DNA of 16,511 nt from Pseudomonadota bacterium. GTDB lineage: Bacteria > Pseudomonadota > Alphaproteobacteria > Paracaedibacterales > CAITNM01. Location: contig JAPLON010000090.1 in NCBI GenBank assembly GCA_026400695.1, positions 1-16,511 on the forward strand, given 5' to 3'. Below the pieces are notes generated by a model that made no database searches, had not been told where the DNA came from, and was given only the letters and a program-made list of their open reading frames with translations. The translations under genes and the position numbers were made by a program. Position 1 is the stretch's first letter. Each line of letters starts with the position of its first letter. This document shows positions 14,488 through 16,511 of the stretch, piece after piece.

Positions 14488-16257
14488 ATGGATAAATCTC
14501 TAACCATAAAAAAACTATGTGGTTATCTATGGCCTAAAAACGTAGCGCGTGTAAAAGCTTTGCTATTGGGGTCAATCTCTCTTTTAATAATTGGAAGATT
14601 ATTTGTATTAGGCGGACCTATTGCCTTCAAATATCTAATTGACCACTTAAAGGAAAACCCACAAGTATTTCCAACCGCAATTATCATTGGTTTTGTGGTC
14701 GTTCGGATTTTAGCGCAAACTTGCAACGAATTACGTGACTACACTTTCAACATAGTTTCCCAAAGAATTTTTCGCCAAATTTCAGTTAGTGTATTTAGCC
14801 ACCTGCATAGCTTAAGCTTGAAATTTCATTTGAATCGACAAACAGGCGGGCTAAGCAGAGTTATTGAGCGTGGCACGAAATCATTAGAGTCAATCAGCCT
14901 CTTTTTAATGATGACCATACTGCCCAGTTTAATTGAATCTATCTTATTAGCTACTTTGCTGTGGTTTTGGTACAGCCCTATATGCAGCTTAATTATGATA
15001 ATGACTATGACAACCTACGTAGTTTTCACAATCTTTGTTTCTACCTGGCGATTAAAAATCGTCAAACAAATGAATGAACTAGATAATACTTCACAAACCA
15101 GAGCAATCGACAGCCTACTAAATTTTGAAACGGTTAAATATTTTGGTAATGAGCAATTGGAAACAGAACGTTTTGACCAAGTTCAGGCTGTTTATGAAAA
15201 GACATCCCGCAAATTTAGAAGCTCTTTAAATTTTTTAAATGCAGGCCAAGCCGTAATTTTTTCAATTGGCTTAGGTGGTATGCTAACTTTTGCAATAATA
15301 CGGGCATCTACCGGTGAAATTACTCCAGGTGACGTGGCCGCACTTTTTGCTTTTTCACTACAGTTGGTAATGCCACTATTTAATCTTGGCTTTGCTTACA
15401 GAGAGATTAAGCAAGGTATAATTAATCTTGGGGAAATGTTTAGTCTACTAGACCAGGAGTCAGATGTGAAAGATTCCTCTAATGCCAAACCATTAACATA
15501 CGAAAAAGGAAAGATAACTTTTGAAAACCTAAGCTTTAGCTATAACGAAGATCGTAAAATTATTAATAACATTAATTTAGTTATAAACCCCGGAGAAACC
15601 GTAGCTTTTGTTGGCACGACAGGTGGCGGTAAATCAACCCTATCACGTTTGTTGTTTCGTCTTTATGACCCTAGTAATGGTCGCATTTTAATTGATGATC
15701 AGGACATAAAAAAAGTTACCCAAGCAAGCCTAAGACAAGCCATTGGCATAGTGCCACAAGACACAGTTTTGTTTAATGATACAATCGCCTACAACATAGG
15801 ATATGGTGCACCCCTGGCAACCTTTACTGAAATTCAAAATGCGGCAAAAAATGCTGATCTTGATGAATTTATATCGAAACTTTCTGAAGGCTACGAAACT
15901 AAAGTTGGTGAACGTGGTCTGAAACTTTCAGGTGGAGAAAAACAGCGTGTAGCCATTGCCAGAATGCTCTTAAAAAAACCCAAAATTTATATTTTCGACG
16001 AAGCAACATCTGCCCTTGATACCACTACTGAAAAACGTATCCAACAAAGTTTGCAAAAAATATCACATGGTAGTACCACAATCATTATAGCCCACAGACT
16101 TAGCACCATTGTTGATGCAGACCACATTTTTGTGTTAGACCAAGGAGCAATTGCAGAATCAGGCAACCATCAGCAATTGCTTAAACAAAATGGTTTGTAT
16201 GCAAAATTATGGAATCAACAGATACATGAGGAAAAGCCTGACATTGTAACACTTTAA
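14488..16257 (+). CDS. Atm1-type ABC exporter (permease-ATPase fusion)
   Basis: 589 residues, one half-transporter acting as a homodimer in the inner membrane. The membrane domain spans about 25-310 and includes SLLNFETVKYFGNE (about 209-221) and FNLGFAYREIKQGIINL, which are typical of the Atm1/ABCB7/HMT1 branch. The ATPase has Walker A GTTGGGKST at 376-384, Q-loop Q424, signature LSGGE at 480-484, Walker B IYIFDE at 500-505 and H-loop H536, all intact. Bacterial Atm1 proteins export glutathione-type thiols or metal-thiol complexes. The ATG directly follows the cydX stop. In enterobacteria the bd oxidase needs the CydDC exporter of cysteine/glutathione. An Atm1 homologue here may do that job, or may simply be cotranscribed; that is inference. 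Confidence 0.92.
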   Translation: MDKSLTIKKLCGYLWPKNVARVKALLLGSISLLIIGRLFVLGGPIAFKYLIDHLKENPQVFPTAIIIGFVVVRILAQTCNELRDYTFNIVSQRIFRQISVSVFSHLHSLSLKFHLNRQTGGLSRVIERGTKSLESISLFLMMTILPSLIESILLATLLWFWYSPICSLIMIMTMTTYVVFTIFVSTWRLKIVKQMNELDNTSQTRAIDSLLNFETVKYFGNEQLETERFDQVQAVYEKTSRKFRSSLNFLNAGQAVIFSIGLGGMLTFAIIRASTGEITPGDVAALFAFSLQLVMPLFNLGFAYREIKQGIINLGEMFSLLDQESDVKDSSNAKPLTYEKGKITFENLSFSYNEDRKIINNINLVINPGETVAFVGTTGGGKSTLSRLLFRLYDPSNGRILIDDQDIKKVTQASLRQAIGIVPQDTVLFNDTIAYNIGYGAPLATFTEIQNAAKNADLDEFISKLSEGYETKVGERGLKLSGGEKQRVAIARMLLKKPKIYIFDEATSALDTTTEKRIQQSLQKISHGSTTIIIAHRLSTIVDADHIFVLDQGAIAESGNHQQLLKQNGLYAKLWNQQIHEEKPDIVTL

Positions 16258-16308
16258 CTTACACAAACATTATGTTAGATTTTCACATCATCCAAAATTA
16301 AGCATAGC

Positions 16309-16511
16309 ATGCGTGAAATTGCTCTAGATACGGAAACCACCGGCCTTAGCCACCGTGATGGCCACCGCATAATTGAAATTGGCTGTGTTGAGCTTATAAA
16401 CCGTGTACCCACAGGGCAAGTTTACCACCAATACATTAATCCAGAACGAGATGTTTCCCCAGGTGCATCAGAAATTTCTGGATTAACCTATAATTTCTTA
16501 AAGGATTTTCC
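16309..16511 (+). CDS. dnaQ: DNA polymerase III epsilon subunit, 3'-5' proofreading exonuclease (partial)
   Basis: The first 67 codons and two extra bases are present; the gene runs off the right edge. MREIALDTETTGL carries the Exo I motif of the DEDD exonuclease family with metal-binding D7 and E9 (D12/E14 in E. coli). RIIEIGCVEL, YHQYINPERDVSPGASEISGLTYNFLKD follow in the usual order. DnaQ removes mismatched bases in the polymerase III core. It starts 51 bases after the ABC exporter, with no strong SD and no terminator seen between, so it may have its own weak promoter or be read through. Confidence 0.93.
   Translation, partial: MREIALDTETTGLSHRDGHRIIEIGCVELINRVPTGQVYHQYINPERDVSPGASEISGLTYNFLKDF

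Overview
The window is AT-rich, tightly packed bacterial DNA from a Gram-negative organism: it encodes a T6SS spike, an RND efflux pump with its periplasmic adaptor, and exported proteins. An Atm1-type ABC exporter, a dnaQ start resembling alphaproteobacterial copies, decaying genes and an amoeba- or protist-symbiont style gene set suggest an intracellular alphaproteobacterium of the Rickettsiales/Holosporales kind. That placement is inference; nothing here proves it.

Layout, left to right. 1-488 (-) is the start of an exported repeat protein cut by the window edge. 598-1146 (-) is a LOG-family nucleotide phosphoribohydrolase. Divergent from it, 1277-3529 (+) encodes a VgrG spike with a long repeat-rich tail. 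A 473-base stretch without a clear gene follows (3530-4002); it holds a likely terminator, a degenerate 30-bp tandem repeat, a GC-rich relic and a row of short hairpins. It leads into 4003-4743 (+), a MORN-variant/YwqK-like repeat protein with an Ala/Asp/Glu-rich N-terminus. This gene converges on an exported protein of unknown function at 4740-5381 (-), and the two stop codons overlap.

5529-7124 (-) is a broken SulP anion transporter. Its middle has been replaced by a perfect 94-bp inverted copy of its own downstream sequence. 7268-11475 (-) is a two-gene efflux operon: a membrane fusion protein, then an MdtB/MdtC-like RND permease, overlapping by 4 bases.

11641-16257 (+) is a cytochrome bd operon: a small membrane ORF, cydA (interrupted by an apparent ~61-nt deletion and frameshift), cydB, cydX (28 aa) and an Atm1-type ABC exporter. 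The exporter sits where a cydDC pair is often found. The window closes with the first 67 codons of dnaQ.

The points most worth a second look are the inverted-duplication scar in the SulP gene, the cydA lesion inside an otherwise intact operon, the hairpin array ahead of the MORN gene, the vgrG-MORN pairing, and the Atm1 homologue coupled to cydX. Two lesions of this kind within about 5 kb could be genome decay, or could be amplification/assembly artefacts. The sequence alone cannot decide.
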